A stretch of 64,000 bases of DNA from Pseudomonadota bacterium (GTDB lineage: Bacteria > Chloroflexota > UBA5177 > JAJPKF01), in contig JAJPKF010000017.1 of NCBI GenBank assembly GCA_021323865.1, forward strand, positions 1-64,000. Direction: 5' to 3'. Position 1 is the stretch's first letter, and each line of letters starts with the position of its first letter. The notes beneath the pieces were generated by a model that worked only from the letters and a program-made list of their open reading frames with translations, searched no databases and had not been told where the DNA came from. A program made the translations under genes and the position numbers. Of this stretch, positions 25,464 to 33,904 are shown piece by piece.

Positions 25464-26492
25464 TCAGCCCGGCTGTTGCTGTTCCCGTAGGGAGGGATAG
25501 CTGATTCCCATGACCTCGCGGACTGTTTTCATCGTGGCCGCTGCCTCGGAACGCGCTCGCCGGGTACCTGAGCGCACGGCAGCGTCAACGGTATCAATGT
25601 CCATTGCAAGCTGTTCACGCCGTCGGCGGATCGGCTCCAGCACTCCATTCAGGGCCACCGCCAACCGCTCTTTGACCTCTATGTCGCCGACGCGACCCTT
25701 CCGATAACGCTGCTTGAGCTCCGCCACCTCCGCGCCATCGGGGTTGAAGACGTCGTGGTAGGTGAACACGGGATTCCCTTCGACCGTTCCCGGATCCGTC
25801 GCGTGGATTCGCCGGGGGTCCGTGTACATCCCCATAACCTTTCGTCTCACCGTCTCGGGATCGTCGATCAGGAAGATGGCATTTCCCAAAGACGTTCCCA
25901 TTTGGCGCCGTCCATCGGTCCCCGGGAGTCTCGGCATCTCGCCCAGCAGGGCCTGAGGCTCGGGAAAGACGGGACCGTACAAACGGTTGAAGCGGCGCAC
26001 GATTTCTCGGGTTTGCTCCACGTGCGGCAGCTGGTCCTCGCCGACGGGGACGAGGTCGCCGCGAACCGCCATGATGTCGGCCGCCTGAGAGATGGGATAG
26101 CCGAGGAAGCCGTACGTTAGGTTCTCGCTCTCCCACCCTCGCTGCTCGGCCTCGCTCTTGATGGTCGGGTTACGACGTACATGGGAGAGCGGCACCAGCA
26201 TCCCGAGGAACACAGTCAGCTCGGCAATCTCGGGGAGCATGCTTTGGAGGTAGAAGGTGGAGCGCTGGGGGTCAAGGCCTACCGAGAGCCAGTCGAGGAT
26301 CACCTCTCGCACGTCTGTCGAAATCTGATCCGGGCGGTCGAAATTCGTGGTAAGGGCCTGCACGTCCGCCAGCAGGAAGAAGCATTCATAGCTCTCCTGG
26401 AGCTCCAGCCAGCTGCGCAGCACGCCCGCGAGATGGCCGACGTGGAGGGGACCGCTGGGTCGCACACCGGTAACAACGCGCTTCTTGGTCAC
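25464..26492 (-). CDS. trpS: Tryptophan-tRNA ligase
   Basis: A 342-residue class Ic aminoacyl-tRNA synthetase. The HIGH-type motif is PSGPLHVGH at residues 12-20, and the KMSKS-type loop appears as MGTSLGN. It charges tRNA-Trp. Its ATG overlaps the stop of trpA by 4 bases, so it is the last gene of the trpDCBA-trpS operon. That places it under the upstream tryptophan T-box, which reads the charging of the very tRNA this enzyme acts on. Placing trpS in the biosynthetic operon couples supply and use of tryptophan. Confidence 0.95.
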   Translation of the reverse strand: MTKKRVVTGVRPSGPLHVGHLAGVLRSWLELQESYECFFLLADVQALTTNFDRPDQISTDVREVILDWLSVGLDPQRSTFYLQSMLPEIAELTVFLGMLVPLSHVRRNPTIKSEAEQRGWESENLTYGFLGYPISQAADIMAVRGDLVPVGEDQLPHVEQTREIVRRFNRLYGPVFPEPQALLGEMPRLPGTDGRRQMGTSLGNAIFLIDDPETVRRKVMGMYTDPRRIHATDPGTVEGNPVFTYHDVFNPDGAEVAELKQRYRKGRVGDIEVKERLAVALNGVLEPIRRRREQLAMDIDTVDAAVRSGTRRARSEAAATMKTVREVMGISYPSLREQQQPG

Positions 26493-27325
26493 CCGGCTGC
26501 CATGCCTGCGCGAATCTCGGCGGCGAAGCGGCGAATCTCCGTCTCGAGGGCCGACTTCGGCGTCCGCGAGATGAGATCGACTAAGGCGCTGCCAATGACC
26601 ACTCCCTCCGCCACTCTGGCCACATCGCGCGCATGACCCGGCGTAGAGATGCCAAAGCCGACCGCCCGGGGAAGGTCGCTGTGGCGGCGCACCCGCTCCA
26701 GCAGATGCGGAATGTCGGGGCTCAAGCCGTCCCGAACACCTGTGACGCCTGTCAAGCTCACGCAGTAGATGAACCCACCCGCCAGCTTGGCAGCCCGCTC
26801 AATCCTTTGGTCGGTGCTGGTCGGCGCCACGAGCGGAACCAAATGTAGTCCCTCGGCCTTCAGGGCGACGGCGAGGGGTCGGGCTTCCTCTGAGGGCAGG
26901 TCCACCGCGATCACGCCGTCCGCGCCGGCCTCTCGTGCCTCGTGCGCGAACCGGTCCAGGCCATGACGGATGACAGGGTTGTAATACGTCATCAACACAA
27001 TCGGCGTGTCGGACTGCTGTCGAAGTAGCCGCACCGACTCGAGGCAGCCGGCCAGCGTGGCTCCGTGCTCCAAAGCCGCGTGACTGGATCGCTGGACAAC
27101 GGGACCGTCCGCGACCGGATCGGAGAAGGGGATGCCGAGCTCGATGACATCGGCCTCGGCTGCCACGTTGGGCAGGATCCGGCGGCTGGCTTCAAGATCC
27201 GGATAGCCACCGGTGACGTACAGGATGAGCGCCGAACGGCCCGCAAGCTGTCGGAACGTCACGTCCAAGCGGTTCTCGGCGGTGGTGTTTCTGGTGGCGG
27301 CCCCGGCCCCGAGGATTCCGTTCAC
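26489..27325 (-). CDS. trpA: Tryptophan synthase alpha subunit
   Basis: A 278-residue TIM-barrel subunit that cleaves indole-3-glycerol phosphate to indole. The catalytic Glu is E62 in [15 protein letters not shown], and the phosphate-binding region [14 protein letters not shown] is near the C terminus. The N terminus (about 20 residues before [15 protein letters not shown]) is slightly longer than usual, so the real start could be a little downstream. It overlaps trpB by 4 bases upstream and trpS by 4 bases downstream. The indole product is channelled to TrpB. Confidence 0.95.
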   Translation of the reverse strand: MNGILGAGAATRNTTAENRLDVTFRQLAGRSALILYVTGGYPDLEASRRILPNVAAEADVIELGIPFSDPVADGPVVQRSSHAALEHGATLAGCLESVRLLRQQSDTPIVLMTYYNPVIRHGLDRFAHEAREAGADGVIAVDLPSEEARPLAVALKAEGLHLVPLVAPTSTDQRIERAAKLAGGFIYCVSLTGVTGVRDGLSPDIPHLLERVRRHSDLPRAVGFGISTPGHARDVARVAEGVVIGSALVDLISRTPKSALETEIRRFAAEIRAGMAAG

Positions 27326-28551
27326 AGCTCCACACCCAGCGACCGCGTCACGGTGTCCATGTCCTTGTCGCCCCGTCCCGAGAGATTCACGATCAGGAGA
27401 GGCTCCTGGGCTTCCGTCACACGGAGGCTCTCGACCACCTCGGGAAGAACGGATAGGGCGTGGGAGGGCTCCAGCGCCGGGATGATGCCCTCGAGCCGGC
27501 AGAGCTGCTGAAATGCGCGGAGGGCAGCCTTGTCGTCGGCTGCCAGGTAGCGGGCACGGCCGGAGTCCTTGAGGTAGCTGTGCTCCGGACCAACTCCCGG
27601 GTAGTCGAGACCCGCGCTGATGCTGTGGGTACCCAAGATTTGGCCCTCGTCGTCCTGCAGCACGTAACTGCTGGCTCCGTGGAACACGCCCGGCGAGCCT
27701 GAGACTAGACTGGCGGCGTGCCGCCCGGTGGACAGACCTTCACCTCCCGCCTCCACGCCGATCAGCTCTACAGTCTCATCGTCGGCAAACGGGTAGAACA
27801 TGCCGATGGCGTTGCTGCCCCCGCCGACGCAGGCAATGACCCCATCAGGCAGCCGACCCTCGACCTCTTGGATCTGGGCTCGCGCTTCGCGACCGATGAC
27901 CGACTGGAAGTCGCGCACCATGACCGGGTACGGGTGGGGACCGACGCAGGAACCCAGGATGTAGTGGGTAGTACGGACGTTGGTGACCCAGTCGCGGAAG
28001 GTTTCGTTGACGGCGTCCTTCAGGGTCTTGGTGCCCGACTGCACGTGGCGAACCTCAGCGCCCAAGAGCTTCATGCGGAACACGTTGAGGGATTGGCGGC
28101 GCACGTCTTCCTCGCCCATATAGACGACGCATTCGAGGCCCAAGAGCGCGCACACCGTGGCGGTGGCCACGCCGTGCTGGCCGGCGCCGGTCTCTGCGAT
28201 GATCCGGCGCTTGCCCATTCGCTGCGCGAGCAGCGCTTGCCCCAGTGCGTTGTTGATCTTATGAGCACCGGTATGGGCCAGGTCCTCTCGTTTGAGATAG
28301 ACCCGAGCTTGTACCGCCCGACCCAGGTTTCGGGCTGCAAACAGGGAAGTGGGCCGTCCCACGAAGGTGCGGAGCAGGTCGCGGAGACGCGAGGTGAACT
28401 CCTCGTCCAACATCGCCTCGCGATAGGCCGCCTCGAGGTCCGTGAGGCACGGCATGATGGTCTCGGGCACGAAGCGTCCGCCGTGCGGCCCGAAATGACC
28501 CTCGACCGGATACTCCAGGCGGCTGAATCTCTTTTGGTCGGTGCTCGTCAT
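27322..28551 (-). CDS. trpB: Tryptophan synthase beta subunit
   Basis: A 409-residue PLP enzyme condensing indole and serine. The PLP lysine is K98 in [15 protein letters not shown], and the glycine-rich phosphate loop is [12 protein letters not shown]. The N-terminal [16 protein letters not shown] is typical of TrpB1. The frame runs 12 codons further up, but ATG 28551 overlaps the trpC stop by 4 bases and gives the usual N terminus. It forms the alpha2-beta2 complex with the adjacent TrpA. Confidence 0.97.
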   Translation of the reverse strand: MTSTDQKRFSRLEYPVEGHFGPHGGRFVPETIMPCLTDLEAAYREAMLDEEFTSRLRDLLRTFVGRPTSLFAARNLGRAVQARVYLKREDLAHTGAHKINNALGQALLAQRMGKRRIIAETGAGQHGVATATVCALLGLECVVYMGEEDVRRQSLNVFRMKLLGAEVRHVQSGTKTLKDAVNETFRDWVTNVRTTHYILGSCVGPHPYPVMVRDFQSVIGREARAQIQEVEGRLPDGVIACVGGGSNAIGMFYPFADDETVELIGVEAGGEGLSTGRHAASLVSGSPGVFHGASSYVLQDDEGQILGTHSISAGLDYPGVGPEHSYLKDSGRARYLAADDKAALRAFQQLCRLEGIIPALEPSHALSVLPEVVESLRVTEAQEPLLIVNLSGRGDKDMDTVTRSLGVEL

Positions 28552-29357
28552 CGGCTCGCCTCCATGGTCGCGGCTTCTGCCCGGCAATCAGGACACCCCG
28601 CCATGACCAGGTTACGAACCAGGGCTGGAGTGTCCCCGGCGCGAATGAGAGCCTCGCCCACAAGGACCGCACCCACGCCTGCTTCCTGCAGGCGAGCGAC
28701 ATGCTCGGGCATGGAGATGCCGCTCTCACTGATGACGAGCACATCCCTGGGAATCAGGCTCACCAGCTCCTCAGAGCGGCGCAGATCCGTTTTGAAGGTG
28801 GACAGGTCTCGGTTGTTGATGCCCACAATCTGTGCCCCGACCTGCAGCGCGCGGGCGAGGTCCTGCTCGTCATGGACTTCAACGATCGCCTCCATCCCCA
28901 GTTCTTGGGCGCATCCCAGCAGCGTCGCGAGCTGGTCGTCGGAGAGGATGCGCGTGATGAGGAGGATCAGGTCCGCCCCATAGGCTCGCGCCAGACGTGT
29001 GTCCGCCTCACTGAGTGTGAAGTCCTTACGCAAGATCGGGACTGGCACAGCCTGACGAACCGCCTCGAGATCCTGCAGGGAGCCACCGAAGAAGTGCTCG
29101 TCGGTCAGGACCGAGACGGCAGCCGCCCCGTTGTCCACGTAAACGGTGGCGAGTCGGACCGGATCATAGTCAGGGGCGATAACCCCGGCCGACGGTGATG
29201 AGCGCTTGCACTCGGCAATCAGAACCGCACTATGCCCTCCCGTCGTCGGGGTCAAGGATCGGGGCTTCGGAGCGCGGGCAAGCCGTGCGTTGAGGTCCGA
29301 CGGAATGGCGTCGGAATGACTCTGCTTGTAGGCGATGATCTCTTCGAGGTAGCTCAT
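28548..29357 (-). CDS. trpC: Indole-3-glycerol phosphate synthase
   Basis: A 269-residue TIM-barrel enzyme. Motifs are [11 protein letters not shown] with the catalytic Lys, [20 protein letters not shown] and VISESGIS. It closes the ring of the phosphoribulosyl-anthranilate intermediate. ATG 29357 shares one base with the trpD stop (TGATG), and its own stop overlaps trpB by 4 bases. There is no fused TrpF domain, and no trpF gene is found in this operon. Confidence 0.96.
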   Translation of the reverse strand: MSYLEEIIAYKQSHSDAIPSDLNARLARAPKPRSLTPTTGGHSAVLIAECKRSSPSAGVIAPDYDPVRLATVYVDNGAAAVSVLTDEHFFGGSLQDLEAVRQAVPVPILRKDFTLSEADTRLARAYGADLILLITRILSDDQLATLLGCAQELGMEAIVEVHDEQDLARALQVGAQIVGINNRDLSTFKTDLRRSEELVSLIPRDVLVISESGISMPEHVARLQEAGVGAVLVGEALIRAGDTPALVRNLVMAGCPDCRAEAATMEASR

Positions 29358-30436
29358 CAATCGACATCCCAGAGGAACCGGGGTGGATACATCCCCTCCT
29401 CGACGGGTGTGGCCTGCGGCTCGGCGCCGAAGCGATTGGTGACCTCCACGAGTCGTTTGAGAGCTTGCTTGGCTGCTCCGGAATCGACGGCTTCGGCGGC
29501 AAGCGCGACCCCGTCGCGGATGGTCTCCGCTTTGCCGGCCGCATAGAGGGCCGCACCGGCATTCAACAGCACGATGTCGCGCCGGGGGCCGTCGTGCCCA
29601 TCCAGGACGGACTCCAGGAGGCGCGCATTTTCGGTCGCATCACCACCCAGCACGTCCTGGAGGGGCGCCGGGGCAAGCCCCACGTCTTCTACTCGCAGCT
29701 CGTAACGAGCTGTCCAGCCGTCTCGCAGCTCACAAATGTCCGATGGTCCGTGGAGGCTGAGCTCGTCCATGCCGCCCGCTCCGTGAACCACCAGGGCATG
29801 CGAGACGCCGAGCCGCGACAGCGCTCGCGCCATGTTTTCCGTCAGCCGTGGATCGGACACGCCCAGGACTTGATATCGCGGTCGCGCCGGATTGGTGAGC
29901 GGCCCAAGGATGTTGAATACCGTGCGGATGGCGATCTCACGTCGTGGCGCGGCGGCGAACTTCATGGAGGGGTGGAAAACGGGCGCGAACATGAACGCAA
30001 TGCCGGCCTCGGCGATACAGTCCTCCACCTGAGCGGCCGTCAGGTCGATCTTCACACCGAGGGCGGCGAGGACATCGGCGCTGCCGCATTTGGAGCTCGC
30101 GGCGCGATTTCCATGCTTCGCGACCGGCTGTCCGGCTCCGGCCACCACCAGGGCCGCGGCGGTGGAAACATTGAACGTTCCACTGTGGTCACCACCGGTG
30201 CCGCAGGTGTCCACGAGGTCGGCACTGATCCGGAGTGGCTGGGCCTTCGAGCGCATCACGGTGGCGAACGCCGTGATCTCGTCGACCGTTTCACCCTTCA
30301 GATGGAGCGCCGTGACGAGCGCGGCGAACTGAGCCGGTGTCGCCTCGCCGTCCATGATCTCGGTCATGACCGCCGTGGCTTCCTCTGAGGTCAGAGAACC
30401 TCCATCCGTGACCTTTGCGATCGCCCCTTGGATCAT
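29357..30436 (-). CDS. trpD: Anthranilate phosphoribosyltransferase
   Basis: About 359 residues. It transfers phosphoribose from PRPP to anthranilate. The PRPP/Mg-binding loops are DTCGTGGDHSGTFNVST and KHGNRAASSKCGSADVL. ATG 30436 gives the family N terminus (MIQGAIAKVTDGGSLTSEEA); a GTG at 30448 is the alternative, and neither has a clear Shine-Dalgarno. It is the first structural gene after the T-box leader. The glutamine amidotransferase/anthranilate synthase genes trpE and trpG are absent from the window. Confidence 0.96.
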   Translation of the reverse strand: MIQGAIAKVTDGGSLTSEEATAVMTEIMDGEATPAQFAALVTALHLKGETVDEITAFATVMRSKAQPLRISADLVDTCGTGGDHSGTFNVSTAAALVVAGAGQPVAKHGNRAASSKCGSADVLAALGVKIDLTAAQVEDCIAEAGIAFMFAPVFHPSMKFAAAPRREIAIRTVFNILGPLTNPARPRYQVLGVSDPRLTENMARALSRLGVSHALVVHGAGGMDELSLHGPSDICELRDGWTARYELRVEDVGLAPAPLQDVLGGDATENARLLESVLDGHDGPRRDIVLLNAGAALYAAGKAETIRDGVALAAEAVDSGAAKQALKRLVEVTNRFGAEPQATPVEEGMYPPRFLWDVD

Positions 30437-30506
30437 GGCCGCGGGCACCAGTCAGGTACGGCGGCGAGCACTCTCGGAAACATCAGTTGACCTCGACGAA
30501 CATGGA

Positions 30507-30727
30507 GAACAAAAAACCTCCCGCCCGGGGACGAGAGGTTCGTGGTACCACCCCACTTCGGAAGCCCGCATGCATGGGGCTTCCCTCGATCGACCTTATG
30601 CGCCCAAACAGCCGGAAATCCCGGCCGCTCGGGGGTGATCCATTGGAGCCTCACGTGACCGGGCTTCCAGCAACCCCGGCTCTCTTGCCACGTCGTTGGG
30701 CTCTGCTCTCACGCGCAGTGTTCGATT
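30507..30727 (-). promoter_or_regulatory. T-box riboswitch, tRNA-Trp (specifier UGG)
   Basis: Read on the minus strand, Stem I contains AGAGAGCCGGGGTTGCTGG and then AAGCCCGG, the conserved distal pattern. The specifier loop carries CAATGGA between stems GAGCC/GGCTC and GTGA/TCAC, giving UGG followed by A. The antiterminator T-box GTGGGGTGGTACCACG lies at 30541-30556, followed by an intrinsic terminator. Uncharged tRNA-Trp would stabilise the antiterminator and turn on trpDCBA-trpS. The classical transcriptional layout contrasts with the arginine leader elsewhere in the window. Confidence 0.93.
30511..30540 (-). terminator. Attenuator terminator of the trp T-box
   Basis: On the minus strand AACCTCTCG pairs with CGGGAGGTT (one G-U pair) around TCCCCGGG and is followed by a run of six T. 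It overlaps the antiterminator region, as expected for T-box attenuation. Confidence 0.92.
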
Positions 30728-30733
30728 TGTTCC

Positions 30734-30762
30734 ATGGTAACGCCATGGGCAAAGCAGGTCAA
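30734..30762 (-). promoter_or_regulatory. Sigma70-type promoter of the trp operon
   Basis: On the minus strand TTGACC (complement of 30757-30762) and TACCAT (complement of 30734-30739) are spaced by exactly 17 bp. Transcription would start near 30727, at the base of the T-box Stem I. Confidence 0.7.
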
Positions 30763-30770
30763 CGTGCGTC

Positions 30771-31814
30771 TCAGGCCGCTGTGCCCGCGACGTGAAGAAA
30801 GGATGCGGCCGTGAGAGCTTGAATCGGAAGGAGAAACAGGCCGAGGGCAGAGAAACGCCAAGCGCTGAATCCGGCCCCTCGATCGAGCGCCAGGCGGCGA
30901 CAGAGCACCGTCGCAAGGGAACCGGTGACCAGGAGGTTCGGGCCCATAGCCAGCCCCAAGATTGCGGCCCAGTGGCCGGCCACTCCGTGCGCATGGATGA
31001 CGGAAGCGGCCGGTAGATTGTCTAGCGCCGCGGCCAACACGGAGGCGAACAGAAACTGCGTCACGAAGCTTCCACCGAGCCCAAGGCCATGCACGAGCAT
31101 GCCGCGGATCGCAGAGGCGGCCAGGTACAGCGGAAGGAGATCGGCCAAGAGGGCGAGCAAGTTTGCTTCGCGAGGCGCGTTCAGCGATTCAGCGCCTGGC
31201 CGGAGTAGGAAGGACAGGCAGCTGACGGTGAGGATGAGGACCACCGTCCAGGCAAGCCAGCTCATCTCTATGAACCCAGTTGGGGAGAGCGGAGTCCGAC
31301 TGAGGACCAGAAGCGTGGTCACGTTGGAGCTGGGAAGCAAGAAGGAGGCACTATTCGCAGTGAGGGCGATGGCTTCAGCCATAAGCCCACCCCTGGTCCG
31401 GGCTGACGCCATCGGAATGGCGATCACGACTGCCACGTCGATATTCACCAGGCCGCTCAGGAGACCGGTCAAACAGAGCACACCGAGCGCCAATCTTCGT
31501 GGGGAAGCATGCGCCGGTACGATCAGCCGGCTCAGGAGGCGGATTAAGCCCAGTTGGTCCGCCAGTAGGCCAAGGAGAATGACAGCGGCGAGGATGAGGA
31601 AGGGTGGGGCGTCTGCCGACAGAGCAGCGACTATGTCCCCGCTCCGGATCCGCGCGGTGACCATGAGGAGGGCGGCAGCCGCCCATATCGACAATCGGAG
31701 GCGATCGGTTGTTGACACAAACCCGGCGATTTTGCTATCAACACAACTGAGTGCTAGGGTGGCTGAATGCTCCAATATCTGCCGAATCGGACGACTGAGC
31801 TGAAGAGGCGACAT
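30771..31814 (-). CDS. ArsB/SLC13-like membrane transporter
   Basis: About 347 residues from ATG 31814, with roughly ten hydrophobic segments. Two halves carry ArsB-like signatures: TANSASFLLPSSNVTTLLVLS in the first, and DNLPAASVIHAHG with MGPNLLVTGSLATVL in the second. This is the ion-transporter superfamily of ArsB, NhaD and citrate carriers. It is shorter than typical ArsB (about 420). No arsenic genes (arsR, arsC) are nearby, so arsenite export is not established. It is divergent from a MerR regulator 36 bases away, a likely regulator-target pair. Confidence 0.72.
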   Translation of the reverse strand: MSPLQLSRPIRQILEHSATLALSCVDSKIAGFVSTTDRLRLSIWAAAALLMVTARIRSGDIVAALSADAPPFLILAAVILLGLLADQLGLIRLLSRLIVPAHASPRRLALGVLCLTGLLSGLVNIDVAVVIAIPMASARTRGGLMAEAIALTANSASFLLPSSNVTTLLVLSRTPLSPTGFIEMSWLAWTVVLILTVSCLSFLLRPGAESLNAPREANLLALLADLLPLYLAASAIRGMLVHGLGLGGSFVTQFLFASVLAAALDNLPAASVIHAHGVAGHWAAILGLAMGPNLLVTGSLATVLCRRLALDRGAGFSAWRFSALGLFLLPIQALTAASFLHVAGTAA

Positions 31815-31843
31815 GGATATCCTAGTCCAAGGGCAGGGCAATA

Positions 31844-31852
31844 ATGTTACAT
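31844..31852. promoter_or_regulatory. ATGTTACAT palindrome between divergent transporter and MerR genes
   Basis: ATGT-T-ACAT is a perfect 9-bp odd palindrome. It sits 29 nt upstream of the transporter start and overlaps the first ATG (31851) of the MerR gene. It could be an operator. TAATGT at 31843-31848 could instead be a -10 element for an mRNA starting near the second ATG at 31857, which would be leaderless. Both readings are inference. Confidence 0.35.
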
Positions 31853-32330
31853 GATTATGGCAGATAAGTTGTACGAGGACGAGCAACGCGACGAGCGCTT
31901 CCTAGCGATTCCCGGATTCGCCCGGGAGATTGGCGTGACGCCTCGGGTCCTCCGGTATTGGGAGGAACAGGGTCTCATCCGACCGAGCCGGGAGCGGGGA
32001 AAGCTGCGCTACTCGCCTCGAGACGTGCGAATGGCGGTTCTGATCCAGCGGCTCCTCGACCACGGCATGGGTGTCGATGGGGTGCGAGTGGTACGGATGC
32101 TGGCAGAACGGGAGATCCTACAGGCGGCCGGACAAGAGGACGAGATGGCGCTGACCGAACTAACGCTGCGAGCCGCCTACCAGCGGAAGCTCTTGGATGA
32201 GCTGACGAGCAGCGGAAACCCGTCGGAGCCAACCAACCTCGCTCCGGAGGGCCCGAAGCACCGGCATCGACCGCATCCGCCCGGTGGGCGGGGGCCTGCC
32301 CGGCGCCCGAGAGGTCCCCGACCGGGATAG
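31851..32330 (+). CDS. MerR-family transcriptional regulator
   Basis: 159 residues from ATG 31851; ATG 31857 is an alternative. The N-terminal winged helix reads FLAIPGFAREIGVTPRVLRYWEEQGL followed by KLRYSPRDVRMAVLIQRLLD, typical of MerR, closest in feel to the HspR/GlnR branch. The C-terminal part is short, without metal-binding Cys, and ends in a low-complexity Arg/Pro/Gly tail. It is divergent from the ArsB-like transporter. glnA lies about 2 kb away, so a GlnR-like role is conceivable but untested. Confidence 0.85.
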   Translation: MIMADKLYEDEQRDERFLAIPGFAREIGVTPRVLRYWEEQGLIRPSRERGKLRYSPRDVRMAVLIQRLLDHGMGVDGVRVVRMLAEREILQAAGQEDEMALTELTLRAAYQRKLLDELTSSGNPSEPTNLAPEGPKHRHRPHPPGGRGPARRPRGPRPG

Positions 32331-32409
32331 GGCGAGGCTGCCGAACGGGGCTTCCCGCAATTTCACTCCGCTAGGATGGAGTGCTCATCAGACGGAGAGG
32401 GTATCCGGT

Positions 32410-33174
32410 GTGACGCTCGACTTGACTATCGTGGGCTCGGCCTCGGCGGAGCCCAATCCGGGTGGCGCGTCGAGCTGCTACCTCCTTGATGCCGGCGAGG
32501 GGCAGCTGGTTCTCGAGTGCGGTCACGGCGCAGCCGCCAAGCTGCTGCTGCATACGTCTATCGATCGCATCAAAGCCATCCTGATCTCTCACATGCATCC
32601 GGATCACTTTTTCGACATCGTCCCGCTGAAGTACTACATCACCTTCAACGGTCTGCCGCGGCTGCCGCTCTATGTGCCGCCGACGGGTCCGGCAATCCTT
32701 GAGGGGATGATCAGGGCGCTGGACGAGAAGGACGAGTTCTGGGGTTCCGCATACGACATTCGGGTGTTCGATCCGGACCAGGAGCTGTGCCTACTGGGGA
32801 TGCGGATTCGGATGGCGCCGACGCATCACTTCATCCCCGCCTGGGCCATGCGGTTCTCGAGCCTCAACGGCACCGCCTCCGGGGCCATTGGATACACCAG
32901 CGACACCTCGGTGGTCGAGCCGGTGGTCGAGCTGGTACGGGGGACTGACGTGCTGCTCGCGGAATGCAGCGTCGTCACGCAAGCCAAGTCGGAGCGTGAT
33001 CAGGGGCATCTCACACCGGAACAGGCGGCGGAGCTGGCCCGACGGGCGCACGCTCGCCGGCTTCTCCTGACCCATTACCCGTCTGCGCACGCGGACAGCA
33101 TGGTGCGCCACGCGGCTCAAGCCTTTGATGGTCCCTGCTCGCTCGCGGTCGAGGGAGCCACGTATCGGGTCTAG
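32410..33174 (+). CDS. Metallo-beta-lactamase-fold hydrolase (RNase Z-like)
   Basis: About 254 residues from GTG 32410, preceded by GGAGAGG; an open frame extends upstream but looks non-coding. The zinc motif HMHPDHFFD is present, followed by APTHHFIPA, GYTSDTS, LLAECS and LLTHYP, the layout of RNase Z/ElaC-like and related phosphodiesterases. The long exosite arm of true RNase Z is not evident. It may act on tRNA 3' ends or on small cyclic phosphodiesters. It lies just after the MerR gene on the same strand, with 79 bases between. Confidence 0.85.
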   Translation: MTLDLTIVGSASAEPNPGGASSCYLLDAGEGQLVLECGHGAAAKLLLHTSIDRIKAILISHMHPDHFFDIVPLKYYITFNGLPRLPLYVPPTGPAILEGMIRALDEKDEFWGSAYDIRVFDPDQELCLLGMRIRMAPTHHFIPAWAMRFSSLNGTASGAIGYTSDTSVVEPVVELVRGTDVLLAECSVVTQAKSERDQGHLTPEQAAELARRAHARRLLLTHYPSAHADSMVRHAAQAFDGPCSLAVEGATYRV

Positions 33175-33268
33175 GGTCGCGAGAGGGAGGCGACCGCCAA
33201 CGCAATAATGAGGGGCGCGGAGCGCCCCGGCGCCTGCCGGTTATCCGAGAGACCCAGAGGAGCGAGTA

Positions 33269-33739
33269 TTGAAGCCTTTCAAGACGATGGCTATCGCCTG
33301 TCTAACGGCCGTAGCGTGCATCGTGCTAAGCGCGATGCCCGTGCTGGCCGCCAAGTCCATCAATTATCCACACCTCTACAACGTTGCGGGCAGCGCCTAC
33401 ACCTCGCTCGGCAACGTCGCCGGCAGCCACAACGGGTTTGTGAAGCACCACCGCCCGCACTGCAAAGGCGAGATGCACAAGTCCTGGAGCAAGAAGGCGC
33501 GCACAGACGTGGCCGCCGCCAAGTCGGTGATCAAACGACTGTCCAAGGCCACCAAGAAGCAGCGCAAACATGCCCTCTTCCACGACATGATGAAGGCTGC
33601 CAAGGATCTGGCCGGTTGGGGTCAGTCACACATCATTGGCCGTACGGGGACCTGCAAGTCCATGCCAACCGGGAGCCAGACGGTCAATGGGGATCTGAAC
33701 CAGGTGGCGAATGACCTGGGGCTCCAGCCCGTGTACTGA
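33269..33739 (+). CDS. Small secreted protein of unknown function
   Basis: A 156-residue protein starting at TTG 33269, with GAGGAG about 6 nt before it. A signal peptide is clear: KPFKTMAIACLTAVACIVLSA, with probable cleavage at PVLAA. The mature part is basic and rich in His and Lys (VKHHRPHCKGEMHKSW; KATKKQRKHALFHDMMKAA) with two Cys residues that could form one disulfide. I recognise no family. It lies alone between the MBL gene and glnA (opposite strand). Confidence 0.65.
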   Translation: MKPFKTMAIACLTAVACIVLSAMPVLAAKSINYPHLYNVAGSAYTSLGNVAGSHNGFVKHHRPHCKGEMHKSWSKKARTDVAAAKSVIKRLSKATKKQRKHALFHDMMKAAKDLAGWGQSHIIGRTGTCKSMPTGSQTVNGDLNQVANDLGLQPVY

Positions 33740-33904
33740 GTGACCGCGGGGTAAGCTTGGCAGCGTTTCCGCGTTTGTGACTGGAGAACGGTGGCTGTCC
33801 CTCGATAGCCTCGATGAATTGCCGGGGCTAGTCGGGCACTCTCCGAATCGCTGACTTCGCCCAACTTGCCTGCCCTGCGTTAGAAGTCGGAGAGAGCTTC
33901 GCGG

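Noticed and set aside
27718-28983. A 421-codon plus-strand open frame
   Set aside because: It is antisense to trpB and trpC, both of which are certain.
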